A DNA stretch of 64,000 bases from Entoloma clypeatum (GCA_963565915.1 OY751491.1:1364001-1428000); one strand, 5' to 3'; positions 10,062-22,600 are shown, counted from the stretch's first letter. Notes: generated by a model not told the origin, from the sequence alone. Translations and numbers: made by a program.

Positions 10062-11554
10062 ATGGGCAGCTGTCTCTCCCGGCGTAAACAGGCTTTTGAC
10101 CCATCGAGGGACCTCCTTGACTTGAAGGGAAAAGTCGTTCTGGTCACTGGCGCCAAGTACGTATACCACCCTCTTTTCACGTCGTCCATGACAATTTTCG
10201 GCTGCGCGGGTTGTTCATCACGTCCTACATACAGCACAGGCATCGGCTATGAAACCGTCAAACACCTAGCTCGCCGCGGTGCAAAGGTCTATCTCGGCGC
10301 TCGAAACGAATTGCGAGCCACGGGCGCGTTGGCACGTCTTGAACATGAACTTCAAGTTCATGAAGGACTCGGTCACCCTCAGGGTTCAAGTTCAAGTTAT
10401 GGAGAGGTCATCTGGCTCAAGGCGGATTTTAGTGACTTGCGTTCAGCAAAGACAGCCGCGGAGGACTTCTTGAAAAGAGAGCAGAGATTGGACGTTTTAG
10501 GTGAGTTGGTGGTTTCTCCGAGCGCCGGTGTCCTTGAAGTGGGGTAGAGTTCATGTCGATCGATTTACTTAGTCAATAATGCGGCGCAGTCAGTGAAACC
10601 TGGATGGTATGCATGCCAAAGATACTAATGTGACGTATTATAACTAGACTGACTGGGCCATTCGAGATGACGGCTGATGGTGAGCAGAGTCTTGTGTACC
10701 GAGATCGTGTTCAGATTCAGACAAGCACTTGCTTGCAGGGATATCCACACTCATGACGGTCAAGTCAGTCTCCAAGCCCACATTCCTTCTTGCCATTGTT
10801 TTGAATTCACAATGATTGAACGTCATTCAGCCATTTTGGCCCATTTGTTTTCACTCGGACTCTTTTGCCGCTGCTCATCAAGACATCCAAGGAGCCCGCT
10901 TCTGACGTCCGCATTGTAACGGTATATAAAATCTTTCAACGTGTTGACTTTTGATAACGATAACCGGATTGAACCCTCCCTTCTTTCTTCAGCTGTCCTC
11001 CATTGCACATCGCAACAGCCGTGCCGCAGACCCAGGCGTCAAGTTCAGGGATATCGAGGATTTCAATGGTGTATTTCAAACCGATGTCTTCCCCGACTGG
11101 TCTCGCTATTGTAGGTGTCCCGCACCACCTTTCTACGAATTTCATTGCGTGGCCCACTTACGTCGTCTCGTTTCCTGCAGCTCTAACAAAACTTGCGAAC
11201 GTGCTCTGGTCAAGAGAGCTGCAGAAGCTTCTCGATGCGGCGGGGGAGGATATAACATGCATCGCGGTTGATCCAGGCCAAGTGAACACTTTCGCCTCGC
11301 GCATGCCGTTCCCCTGGGCCGCGGCTGTGGTGTTCAAGCTCTTCTTCGACGTGCCCGAGGTCGGTGCATACAACTCGTGCTTCGCCGCGGCAAGTCCCGA
11401 CATAGCACGAGACCGTAGCGCGAAGTGGAAAGGCGCGTATCTGGAGCCTGTAGGATTGATTGCGGAACCGAGCAAGGCTGCGAGCAGTGACGCGCTGGCG
11501 AAGGAATTGTGGGAGACGACAGAACGGATCTTGGAAGATCTCAGGATAGTATAA
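10062..11554 (+). CDS. Short-chain dehydrogenase/reductase, copy 2, eight exons
   Basis: Exons: 10062-10156, 10235-10500, 10573-10588, 10648-10679, 10739-10763, 10831-10921, 10993-11110 and 11181-11554; product 338 residues. Motifs: TGANTGIG near residues 29-36, NNAA, NHFGPF, SSIAHR, and the catalytic YSLTK (214-218). Several intron positions and phases match SDR copy 1, including a 16-nt exon encoding VNNAA and a 91-nt exon starting at NH, so the pair arose by tandem duplication. Copy 2 has an intron (10680-10738) that copy 1 lacks; copy 1 has one in the N-terminal third (8566-8627) that copy 2 lacks. The N-terminus MGSCLS fits the MGxxxS N-myristoylation pattern and has a Cys that could be palmitoylated, so this copy may be membrane-anchored. 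Copy 1 begins MLLFKR and lacks this. Substrate unknown. Confidence 0.85.
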
Positions 11555-11945
11555 GTTTCACAGACCATATACGTTTCTGTAAGCAAAAACTACGTATAGG
11601 GCTTGTGTACAGGAAACAGGATGTCGCGCATACAACACTCTTAATACGAGGCCACCCTCCGTGACCGTGCCATAGCGCGGGATGTCCAGATTCAAACCTC
11701 CCGGGTATCTGGCCACCGGTTCCTTCCCTCCCCAATCAGCAAACCTCGAAGCCAGAATTATTTCTCGTAAACACTATAATCTCGTTTGTATGAAAGAAAT
11801 AAGATAAGATAAGATAGTGGGATCCCCAGCCATGGTATTACTATTAGGACCCTGAATATATATATATATGTACTTGGTCCGTACATAAAAAATTACGGCG
11901 ATACAGCTGGATGACAGAATAGAAAGATCTCCGTATGGATAGCTC
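11555..11945. other. Convergent intergenic region
   Basis: About 390 bp between the converging SDR copy 2 and G-alpha genes. It holds short AT-rich simple repeats (AAGAT units near 11797 and TA repeats near 11860). Nothing else was recognised. Confidence 0.5.
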
Positions 11946-14390
11946 TCAATCCAAGAGCGCAGCTTCAGCGAGGTTTCGCCGCATCAAAACGTCCTTGACT
12001 TTGAGGTTCATAAAAAAACCACGATCATCAATGAGAGTTTTTTCCTGTCACTCATTCGACGGATGGCATACCATTTAAGAGTATTTTCTTCGTCGACCTT
12101 ACGTCCTGAAAAAAAAAAAAATAATAATCGGATCTAAAAAAAAACGTGTATCCGAGAGTTGCGAAGAAAAGAACATACAGTGACGGCCGTCAAGTGGCAG
12201 TAGAAGAGACGGGGAGAAACTGATTTTGTTCTCATCAATCCTGCTGTTGCGCAGAAACAATGATAAGGCATGGGGCACAAGTAGTAATGTAATCAGAAAC
12301 AGCGAGAAGGGGGAAAAGACAGCGTTGAGCTTACCAAACTTCCTGCGAAGATCTTTGAAAAACGCCCAAAAGGGAATGATGACATTTTCTGTTCGTATCG
12401 GGGGGGGACTGGACTTACATTGCGCGGCGTGTTCAAAATCATTGGGTCTATCGCCATACGAGACGATATAATCCGCCAGTCGGATACCGGATCGCAATTT
12501 CATTCTGAGAATGTCGACCTTGTTGAGGAAAAGGATCATGTTTGTGTCTTTGAGGAGCTTGTTCCCGAGTATCGAGATCCACAGGTTGAGTGAATCTTCC
12601 TGGAAAGTCACCTCAGGACATCATGTCCTGTGAACCGTCAGAAAAGGACTGACATACCAGGCAATTGATCTTTGGATCTTCCGCAAGCATCTGATCAAAG
12701 CAGCTAAGTAGATGCAGCCGGGAGGTCAGTTACATTTACTTGGAATTTATGTAAAAAAGGAGTAGTCCTTGCCTGATTGGTGCAAGAAATATTATGGCGT
12801 CCATATCATCGAAGTAAGGAACCCATGCCGCTAATGACCATGTTGATGCTCCAGCTTTGATGTGGCACTGGAGACGTACCTCTCTGGAAAATTTTTCGCA
12901 GTTTGATTGATGCCCTCCCTGAGCAGAAAAGTACTTACCAACGACCGATGACCGCCTACATCATAAACGCGCCAGTCGCGCCCCATCATCGCCGTTCCTA
13001 CCGTACTAGGCATCAATAGGACTACCTGGTGGAGGCCGATTGAACACACCTTGCGTGATTGTGAATCGATGCTCCGAGACTCCTTGTGTTTCGTGAATGT
13101 CAACCTTCTCGTGAGACGACGGGGAGATGACTACATACCCAGTGTTTTCAGCCGTGCGCGTAATATGTCGTCTAGATGCGGGTGATTGAGTTGGATTATC
13201 AAAGTGACAATTGAAAGAGACTGTACCGTCAGATGGCACGTAATCAAGCGCCGTCACGCGATCCAACGAATCCAAGAAACTAGGCAGCACGGTGTCGTCG
13301 AGTCATGGACCTGGTGCGAAACGTGGAAACTCACAAGCCCGCCATCTCCGCGAGACGTAAACCTCGCTTTCTCAATATCAGTTTTACCGTGGGATCGTTC
13401 CATAGAAGATTCATATCAGGTGCGCAGGCTCTTAATATGATTGCAGGGTCGCTGAGATCGAGATTGGCGCTCTGCTCCGCATAACTTACATCATCGCCGT
13501 TATTGTGCCGTGCCGAGACCCCTCTCCATTGAGCATTGGAGTTCACTGCCAGCTCTTTGAGTATGTTTTTCGAGCGGTCGGCGTACGAGTTGCATAGCCT
13601 GGGCGAATTCTCTCTGGAACCTGGGGGTGCGAGCCGTCGCATGAGTACATCCTCGACCTGCAGAAGGGGCGCTAGCCTCAGCTGCAGCTTGAGAAGTTCA
13701 GGATTGATCCTTGGGTACGCAGTAGTGGTGCGTTGGATGTGTGACGAATCGTGTGCATTTGACGTTTCCTCCGGAGAGCGTGCACTTTCCCGCACATGGG
13801 TTATGGCGTCGAGGATGAGGTGGATGGACCGTACAATGTTTAGGTGGATGATGCTGGGCCATGATGCTCGTTCAGCCGCGAATGCCTTTGAACGGTCGTT
13901 TGAAAATACGGAGTGAGATGGATAGTACCGTTCATACCTTGGGGTCATACATGAGCTGGAAGTCTGGAGTGATCAGGACACACGAATGTTACAGTCATCA
14001 GACTGAGAGAGGTATTTCTCGATGGAAACGTACTTTTCAGCGTGGTCGATTTTCCTAGTGCAAAAAAAAAAAAAAATTTCAGTTGATTGACCAATTGATT
14101 TTCGCTCAGAAAGGAAGAACCTGATTCACTTTGGCCTGCTTCACGTCAAGATGATGATGCCCAAGGGGAGACAAGGGAAAATACGGACCAAGCAACAAAA
14201 CTTTTAATGGCTTGTTCTTGTGCTCCATCGCTCGCTGTTTGTCTATCTCGCCGTCGATGACATCCGAAATGCGTTTGGCCTCCGCCTCGGCACGCAGCCG
14301 CCTTTCTCGTTCTACAGGTGTCTCATCGGATGGTGGTGCGGTTATCTCTGCAAGAGGGTCGCTATCCGTTGAAGGAACCCTGGCTGGCAT
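11946..14390 (-). CDS. Divergent G-protein alpha subunit, 17 exons
   Basis: Exons on the minus strand: 14390-14189, 14135-14121, 14054-14034, 13963-13938, 13885-13335, 13279-13227, 13171-13139, 13082-13050, 12997-12939, 12883-12880, 12830-12773, 12703-12658, 12599-12419, 12352-12335, 12243-12179, 12105-12072 and 11998-11946; 483 residues. The G motifs appear only after splicing: P-loop GQSESGKST (68-76), switch I RARLKTLGV with Arg296, switch II DVGGHRSL (324-331), NKVD (393-396), and TAVTDVRSTKKIL near the C-terminus. The helical domain is enlarged by a long exon 5 insert. The usual catalytic Gln of DVGGQ is His328, and there is no Gly2 for myristoylation (start MPARV). This resembles the expanded, divergent G-alpha group of mushrooms more than the conserved Gpa1-3 types. 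Exon 10 is 4 nt; the intron after exon 11 is GC-AG. Confidence 0.85.
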
Positions 14391-16803
14391 GGATTGAGAC
14401 TGGACTCAAAAATGGGTGGTGCAATGTACAAGCGCTTGAAAAAGAGGTGCAGGGCATGAGAGAGGCGAAGGCCGGGCCCAGGATCGCTATAAGGGACACG
14501 ATGGACGGCATGGCGATCACATATCGCAAAAAGTCCCGATTCTATTCACTTCGCGGGACGACCGAAAGGAATAGAAGTTCCATGTTCCGACGACGCGATT
14601 TTACTCAGAACGGAGGGGAACGAGATACGATGGTCTGGCGTCCGAATCCTTGGGTCATGCGAAGATTGGGGTCATGAGCGCGTGAGCATTGAGGCAACAT
14701 ACCAGGGGCCAGTTCCATCCCAAAGTGCCGAACCCCGACCGATCTTTATCTCCGCTGGCCAGCTTGGCCATTGCTGCCTTTCCCTAAGCATTCGACCAAG
14801 CGAGGGGGAAAAAAACGCAGCAGATAACGGAATCGGCGATGTGTTCAGAAAAAAAAAGCCCCCGAAAATCCGCGGTCGCCGTAATCCTTCATATCACCGA
14901 TTGCCCCCAGGCTATTCATTGGTCACCGGTTCCTCTCAAATTGAACGCATGTGCCTCGAACGCTTGCTTTTAGGGATTTATATAAGATTTTCAGGTTGAA
15001 AGGCGTTGACCAACTGATGCGTACAGTGCATACTTATGCATAGGGATTAGATGCATGCAATGTTCGTCAACGTGGATGAGTCACCGTGGGGATCGAATCT
15101 TAGCTTGATGGCCCCAGACAGTGCAGCCTGTCGATTCTGGCGGATGACACTCGGGCATCTGAACGACGATCACAAGGTATGGCTTGTAAGTTGTCTTCTT
15201 TTCTCTTCCTGAGATCACCGGGTTGGGAGAGTCGGAATTATACCCGGCGAAAGCATGTCTTCCGCTCACGTGTTGTATTTTCATCTACTGATGTTGCTAA
15301 TTAAGCATTCCAGCCTCCCCGTATATCCCCGTAGGATTAGTGGAAAGTATCGACGTGAAGCCTGAAGATCATGTATCACCCTGACGTGCCAGTTAATGGC
15401 TTTCCCGAAATATCCGATCCGGTTAAAACGAAGTGAATCCAGAGTCGCACCTTTCCTTAGGCATTGTGAGGTTACTAAGTATTCGCCAAGATAAGCAGCA
15501 TGCTTAGGTGAACGTCGTGTAACGGAATGAGCTGATGAAGACATCGTCAGAGCTGTGAGCCGTGTACATGGACGCCGGAGGATCTGCGGGCATCGCCCAA
15601 CAGTCGGGTCGTGGTAAGTAATGCAGGTGGTGATGTAATCTATATGGGCGTGTCATCAGAAAAGCAGAGCAGACGGCGACTGTGGTCGGGATTTGTATTC
15701 AATGGATTGAATGTCCAGAACAGCACAACAGTTGTCAGTCTTCCTCGTCACGTTGGAGTAAGGTATCCAGTAGATTGATATGGATGGACGCGTTATGCAG
15801 TATCCATCTCATCGTTGAAATCTGCTTTCAATGACAAGGACTCACTTCACGTGCATTCGTCAGTTTTTGTCACATTGCGATTAATCTGCCCACCATGCAA
15901 GTTTAATGTAAGTAAGCTAGAGTGAAGGCTACCGACGCCCCATGGGACTTGCTACTTTCTTGCAATTATACAGTCTATGTGGATCTGATGTCAGGCGGTG
16001 GTCCTGCGGGCGAGACAAACGGATCTGTATAAAGCGAAAACTTCGATGGACATTTGGGGCGTCTGCTTGGAAGAGGACTTTGGATGCATAGTCGGCGGGG
16101 AACGTGGATCAATGAATCCGGGGAACGCGGGACGCAGATCATCGAGAACGCCGCCAGACTCCAGTTGGGGTCTTGGCTGGTCATGGGGAAATGAACACCT
16201 GATAAGGCCTTTTTGGGACGTTCAAAGTACGCGTTGGCCGATGAGGTCGGCATAATACAGCATACTAAGAGGTGGGGTATTATGAGGATGAAGATGTTCA
16301 ATGATTTCCCGACCATCCATGAACGTCGGAAGGATAGAATGTCACTCAGCGGATCGAGAGGGGCCAGCACTCGGGCAGAGTCCATCAACATTCTACATGG
16401 CGATCTTTGATCTGAACCTTCAAAAAAGCTTCAGATTGGTGGTGCCCGCGACGGCCGGATGATAGTGAGCGATGTCATCGTAACGTGTCATGCATTCTTC
16501 TCTCGGGCCCCGAAAGCAGGCCGAGCCGGGGAGACTTTGTGAAATCCATGGCATGCGGCCGCACAGCCTGATCATCTCGGCCAGGATCATGATGTGGCGG
16601 GATTGGATGATGGTGACCAAATACAAAAATTGTTGTTTTTCCCGACAAGATCGCTAAATCGATGTCTTCGGACGAACAACCTGCAGGCACTTCAAAAGCA
16701 TCTTCAAAACTCCTTTAAAAGGCCCTCATTCTCCTCGTGTCCATGCATAAAACCCCGCACTCTCTCTCTGAACCTCTATTGCTACTCCTCACCACCTTCC
16801 ATC
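14391..16803. other. Long intergenic region
   Basis: About 2.4 kb between divergently transcribed G-alpha and F-box-like genes. A 138-codon minus ORF at 15975-16391 has no recognisable domain and no exon support. A TATA-like ATAAAA near 16748 lies about 55 bp upstream of the F-box-like ATG. No repeat or RNA gene was recognised. Confidence 0.5.
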
Positions 16804-18275
16804 ATGTCCACAACAAGTTCGCGAGCTTCCTGGTGGCACACCCTCCCTGCTGAGATGAAGTTTGCTATTGTGGAGCAGTTGGACCTGAGTGACGCAAAGG
16901 TTCTTTCCAAGGTGGACTTCTCCACTTACCAGCTTTGTGTTCCGGCCCTGTTCAAGGTGTGTACTGTTTCAAACCCAGCCCCATGGATTCTTCTGACCCT
17001 TTTTTTCAGTGCGTCAAATTGCGCAATCTAGGGCAACTGCGACGATTTCTTGACAATGTCCCGCGAACCTATTGCCAGCACATCGTGGAACTCGACCTTT
17101 GCACTCGAACCGAGGAGGAAACCCACACCCACGAATCGTACCACGTTCCTCGTGCTCAAACGGATGCCGTCATTTCGTTGTTGATCGCGTGTCCACGACT
17201 CGCGAAACTCGCATTGCGAATGGCTGGTTCATTGGACAGGAGTGTAATCACTCCTTTCGCCTATCTACCTGACCTCCGCCAGTTGACAATTGCCAACTGT
17301 GTCGAGGAAGGACAGTATCCATTGTGAGTCCCAGGATGTGTGTTGCCGTCTCCTGGGGACCCAATGTTCATTTCCAGGAGCGAAAGACTTGTTGTCTCCA
17401 TTGCTGCGACGATCCCGAACCTTGAGCAACTCTCCCTCGACAGGATATCACGTTCCAAACTGCACGCTCCGGATCTCGAAGGAGTTTACCCCTTGGTTCC
17501 GCTGGTGATCGGAGATGCGGATATCCCAGATCATCCGAATCCCAGACTCGGCCCAGAACTTTCCTTGCCCTCCCTGCTATCTATACCGACGCTCCGGAAA
17601 CTCGTCATCCGGGATACCCACCTCGGTGATCCCCGCTGGACGACGGCCCCTGTCGCCTGCCGGCTTGAGGTCCTCGACCTGGGAAGTTGCTATCACCAGA
17701 ACGAGGATTACAATCGCGTTTGCACGGAACGCATCATGGCCGCTGTAGGTCGGACAGTGGACGAATTCTCGCTCACCACCTCGGTCTCGGACGTTGCCTT
17801 CTCCAAACCGGAAGTCACCCCCCTCCCGCGCCTCCGCAAACTCCACATCTCTCCGTTCTTCCCCGTCGACAGCGTCGTCGACACCATGTCAAATCTGGCG
17901 GGCTCACCCATCGAGAGTCTCTCTTTGCAGTGTTATGAAGACGACGTTGTTGATGTCTGCTCTGCGCTCGAAGACTTTTTGAGTTTGCGTGTGGAGCGCG
18001 GGCCTGAGTTTTATCAGAAGTTGAAAAGCATCGACGTGTCCGTGGCAGCGCTCGGACAGTCGGGGCACGATTTGGAGGAAGACGAGGCGAGGCGAGGAGC
18101 GATCGAACGCCTTCAGGCGTTCTGCCGCGATCTGAGGCTGGCGAGTGTTGTGGCCAAAGCGGAGCTTGATGCGATGGCTTCGCCGCCATTTGCGTCCACC
18201 ATGCACGCCTCACCTTCACCCCTCCAAAATGAAAAGGTTATCATGACCAATGGACGCTTGAACTTGATATGTTAG
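16804..18275 (+). CDS. F-box-like protein with leucine-rich C-terminal part, three exons
   Basis: Exons 16804-16956, 17010-17323 and 17378-18275, joined by 53- and 54-nt introns (GTGTGT...TTCAG and GTGAGT...CCAG); 454 residues from the ATG at 16804 (MSTTSS). Residues 9-47 (SWWHTLPAEMKFAIVEQL, then VLSKVDFSTYQLCVPALFK) have the form of a fungal F-box-like motif, which would dock a Skp1-type ubiquitin ligase. The following part has spaced Leu-rich strands (LRQLTIANC, LEQLSLDRIS, LRKLVIRDTHLGD, LEVLDLGSC, LRKLHISPFF, IESLSLQCYEDD) that fit irregular leucine-rich repeats. Large families of such F-box/LRR proteins are typical of mushrooms. The target is unknown. Confidence 0.75.
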
Positions 18276-18968
18276 ATAACGACTCCTCGCCACCAGTGGG
18301 GAAACATGAACTCTTGTACATCATGTATGTATATGTGTAAATTATTTTGTTCATCTATTGCTGTAACGATACTAGATAGTTTGGGGGAGGGGGCGGTCCA
18401 GGAGACATTGTCACATACCCCGAAGTATATACATACACGATAGCTTAATATCATTGCTGGTGAATAGCACAAGTCAAGGACAGACTTTACAAAGCCTGCT
18501 GCAGCGCCCAAGGTCAGAGGTGAATTCACTAGTATGATATCTTGATGATATGGAAAACCCAGGAATACATCGGCGTTTAACGTTTAACGTTATAAAGTTT
18601 ACCTGCTGCGGACATCGCAGTATTTCCGTGCCACGGAGTCAGAGAACATATCTTGGATTTGTATGTGTGCGGTGGACGATCTCGTACCTGAAGGCTGAGC
18701 GCTGAGCGCTGATACATGACCGACTACTTTTCCAGTAGTCAACGTCTGCTCAGGAACCAGAAAGCACCCTCCATCGGAGCAGCTTGGTTTTCATAAGAGG
18801 ATAATTTTTTTCCGGCCTAAGACGCCGTGGCGGCAACTTGTTACTTGGGGGCGGGTCGGCAGTGATTACCTCGGGCCATGCATTGCCATACAAGTCATGT
18901 CGTGTCTGTAATAATAATACTGCTCACTGTGCATTCAACATAATTTAAAGGTTGATTGCCGACCTGTG
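18276..18968. other. Intergenic region before the copia insertion
   Basis: About 690 bp with no convincing coding frame. It ends at the AAATC (18969-18973) that abuts the first copia LTR. Confidence 0.5.
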
Positions 18969-18973
18969 AAATC

Positions 18974-19283
18974 TGTTGAAACTTTTCCCATCACATAGAT
19001 TAGATTAGATTAGATTACATCACGTGACCTTTACATATCTTCATTACATACTTGTTTGGTTGGTACAAACAGTAGTACGGTATATAAGACCAGGAAACTG
19101 TCAATATCAACAAGTGGTCTCTTGACTCTTAACCGCATCCATCGCTCTTACCAGCCTCAACCGCTCTCACCAGCCTCACTCTCTCCAACCTATGTAAGTG
19201 GTCAGAACGGTATCGTAGAGTACTTCCACTGTAGCCGGTTGCTTCAGTACACCTGCGGCTAGCGCCCAGGTGGAACTTCAACA
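18974..19283 (+). repeat. 5' LTR of copia E1 (310 bp)
   Basis: Begins TGTTGAA and ends TTCAACA, perfect short inverted ends. It contains a run of TAGAT/TTAGA units near 18998, a TATA-type TATATAAG near 19080, and a perfect splice donor consensus GTAAGT at 19194 in U5. It is preceded by AAATC and followed at once by the PBS. Confidence 0.88.
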
Positions 19284-19644
19284 GGTTATGGGCCCCGGAT
19301 AGCAGAGGGACCTGGGAAACGCTGGCAACAGCGAGTACCTGCCCACTCTACCCTGGTTGGCAAGGAACCGATCGAAAGATCTAGGTTCTGAGTCTCACTT
19401 CTTCACATATGAACCTGGGAACGTCATTACGACAAGTATCTGTCATGATTCGTCCCTAAGGGGATTGACATAGTACACTCCATGTGGAAACGTTGATCGC
19501 ACCTTATACGTTTCTGACATATAAAGGGTTTTCCTATGACCGCTATTCCTCAAGGGAATATGTCACAAGGAATCATTCAATTGCTTTCTCGAATCATATT
19601 CATAACACATCACTGATTGAGAACCCTTTTTAGATTCATTCACA

Positions 19645-22600
19645 ATGTCTACCTCTCGCTCCGCCATGGACACCATCACCGCCTTTGACGGCATCGACTA
19701 CCAAAGCTGGGCCGAAAAAATGAAGTCCTACCTCCTCCATCAAGGAGTCTGGCGCATCGTCTCCGGCGACATCACTCGTCCTGTGATCGCCGACTTCACC
19801 ACTACGGTCTCCACTCCCGGTCCCACCGCCGCTGCTCCCCCCGTACTAACTACCACGGTCGACCAGCCCGGATTCCGTAAGGAGGAAAAAGCCTGGATCA
19901 GGGACGATGACGTGGCTCTCGGTGCGATACGCCTGAAGGTCTCTGAGGCGATCAGACGCCACATCAAGGATAGCATCTCGGCACTTGACGCATGGAGCGA
20001 GCTAAAAGATAACTACTCCAAGGTATCCCCGGCCGTCATCTTCGGCGACTTCAAGGCCGCCGCCACCTACAAGCTCTCTGGGCGCGACCCCGTGCCTGAG
20101 ATTGAACGCCTGGGGTCTCTTTTCGCCCGGCTCGCCGATTCAAAGTTTGTCGTTCCCGATCTGATGCAGGCAATGATCCTGGCCAATGCAATTCCCGACG
20201 CCTGGTCATCACTCTCCACCGCCCTTTTCCAGGTCTATGACGCCGACGATTTCACCTACAAGGCCGTCGCCGATAGCATCATCTCGGAATACAGGCACAA
20301 GTATTCGGTCGGGTCTACTCGTACGTCCAATGAGCAGGCCCGGAAAATCTCCGGGACAAAGCGCAAGGGGCAGGACCCCAAATGGGAAAGGCAGCAAAAG
20401 CCGAGTACCTCGCAGAACGATGCTGACGAGCAGCCTAACTCGGCCGACCCAAGTACCGCTTCTGAGAAGAAGAAGGGAAAGGGACGCTGGCGCAATCAGA
20501 AGAAAAGCGCCAACACTGCGGACAATGCGTCTGAACATGTGGAGGAAACGGTTGAGTTTGTTGCTCCCGCCATCCACTTCCCTCCTCTTCCGCCGCCATC
20601 CTTCACCACTGTCACTGGTCGCGGGAAAACGACAAGTACCGCACAGCCCGATTCCGCAAGGATGCAGTCGCTCCTTCAGCGAATGAACCCCCCTCCATCA
20701 CAGTACACCGGGCTTCCTTCTGGAAAACCGTCCGTGTGGAAAAAGAACGACCATGTCCGCAAACTCGCACGCGGTATTGGTGCTCGCCCCTCAGGATCCA
20801 ATCTTCGTATCCTAGATACCATCATCCCTGACATCGACGAAAGGCCGGCTAAACAGCGTCGCGTAGCCCCGTCGATAGAAGAATCTCTGAAAATGATGGA
20901 CATAGACCATCAAAGCGAGCGGATGGGGCCGGAACAATTCGAAGATGGGCTGATTGAACTTGACGGTTCGTCACATTCTTCTCTCAAACTTGACCAAATG
21001 GGAAAAGCTAATAATCACGCACAGACGTTTGAATTTATGTTAGCCAGTACCGATGCAGATAGTATAGATCTCTTTAGCGATGATCTGTACAAAAAATATA
21101 CCAAGCATTTTGCGTCCTGCACACACTGCAAAGAGAAAGAACGCGCTCAATGGATTTTAGATTCCGGCGCTTCATTACACTTTACCCATGAGTTCAAAGA
21201 CTTCGCATATTACAGGCCTCTCAAGGCTAAGCGATTTGTCCAAACAGCTGCAAAGGGAAAGAAACTGGAAATTCTCGGAGTTGGGGCCGTTCCAGTACGG
21301 CATACCCTAAATGGGGAAACTAAAACTCATCTCCTACGACCGGTATTTTATATTCCGGATATGGACACACGTCTACTGTCCCTAGGCGTCTTCCTTAACC
21401 ATGGTTACAAAGTTGATGGAATGCGTGGAGAAATTAATATCTCTAAAGGGCTGAACAAAATACAGTTTTCGCCCCATTTCATCGGACAAACCATTTATTG
21501 GTTAGACACTGAAATACGCTATGACCAAATCCACGCGATCTCTAGCGAAATCACTGTCGAAACCTGGCATAAACGCCTTGGTCACCCAAATGACCAGGCA
21601 CTCAATAAGATTCCCACCAGTACCAAAGGAGTACCCAAAACGCTAGTACGTGAGAAATCACAGAAAAGCTGCACGGGGTGTCTAAAAGGGAAAATGCCGA
21701 ATCAATCTTACCCTAACTCGGTGACAAGGGCTGTCAAACCCTTTGATTTGATCCATTCGGACTTGAAACAGATATCCACGGCATCGTACCACAAGTACAA
21801 ATATTTCCTTACCTTTTTGGATGACTTTTCCTCCCATGTCTGGGTCGTCTTGCTTAGGAAAAAGTCAGGCGCCATCACGGCGCTGAAACAATTCCTTGCG
21901 ATGATCCAGAATCAATTCGCCGCCACCCCTAAAAAATGGCGGGTTGATGGAGGTGGAGAATTCGATGAATACAAGGACGTACTTGCCGATCATGGAATTC
22001 TGATCGACGTCACACTCCCATATCAGCATCAGCAGAATGGTAGAGCAGAACGAATAAATCGAACTCTGTGGGAAAAATCTCAGGCATTACGTTTCGACGC
22101 ATGTCTACCGCCGATGTGGTGGGAATTCTGTTTGGAACATGCAGCATTTCTCTACAACAGAACCCCCATGCAGCGTCTTGAATGGAAAACCCCTTACTTC
22201 AGGGTGACCAATGAGATCCCCGACATGTCTAGTGTCAGAGTATTCGGATGTCAGGCATATGTATATATCCCAAAAGAGAAACGTAGGAACTCCCTGGAAT
22301 CAAGATCCCGATTGATGATTTATCTCGGATCGAAACCAGGGGTCAAAGGATACCGCTTCATGGATCCTGAGACCAACACGATTTTCATGGGCGGGAAAGC
22401 TATCTTTGATGAAAGCAAGTACCCTAGATGCCACATTGACCCGTTGCCAGAAAACCACCCAGAAATGGAAAACCCAGAGCCGGCTGATGAGTTTGAGGAT
22501 CTCATTCCCGGCAGCAATGATGACGATAGTCACAACGAAACACCTCATATCCCAGTTCCCATTGAACAGGATCAACCTGAATCAGACAACGAACTGCCTG

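Noticed and set aside
15975..16391. 138-codon minus-strand ORF as a gene
   Set aside because: No domain, no consistent coding character and no plausible neighbouring exons.
18998..19018. TAGAT-type microsatellite as an independent repeat locus
   Set aside because: It is part of the copia LTR and recurs in the E2 LTR.
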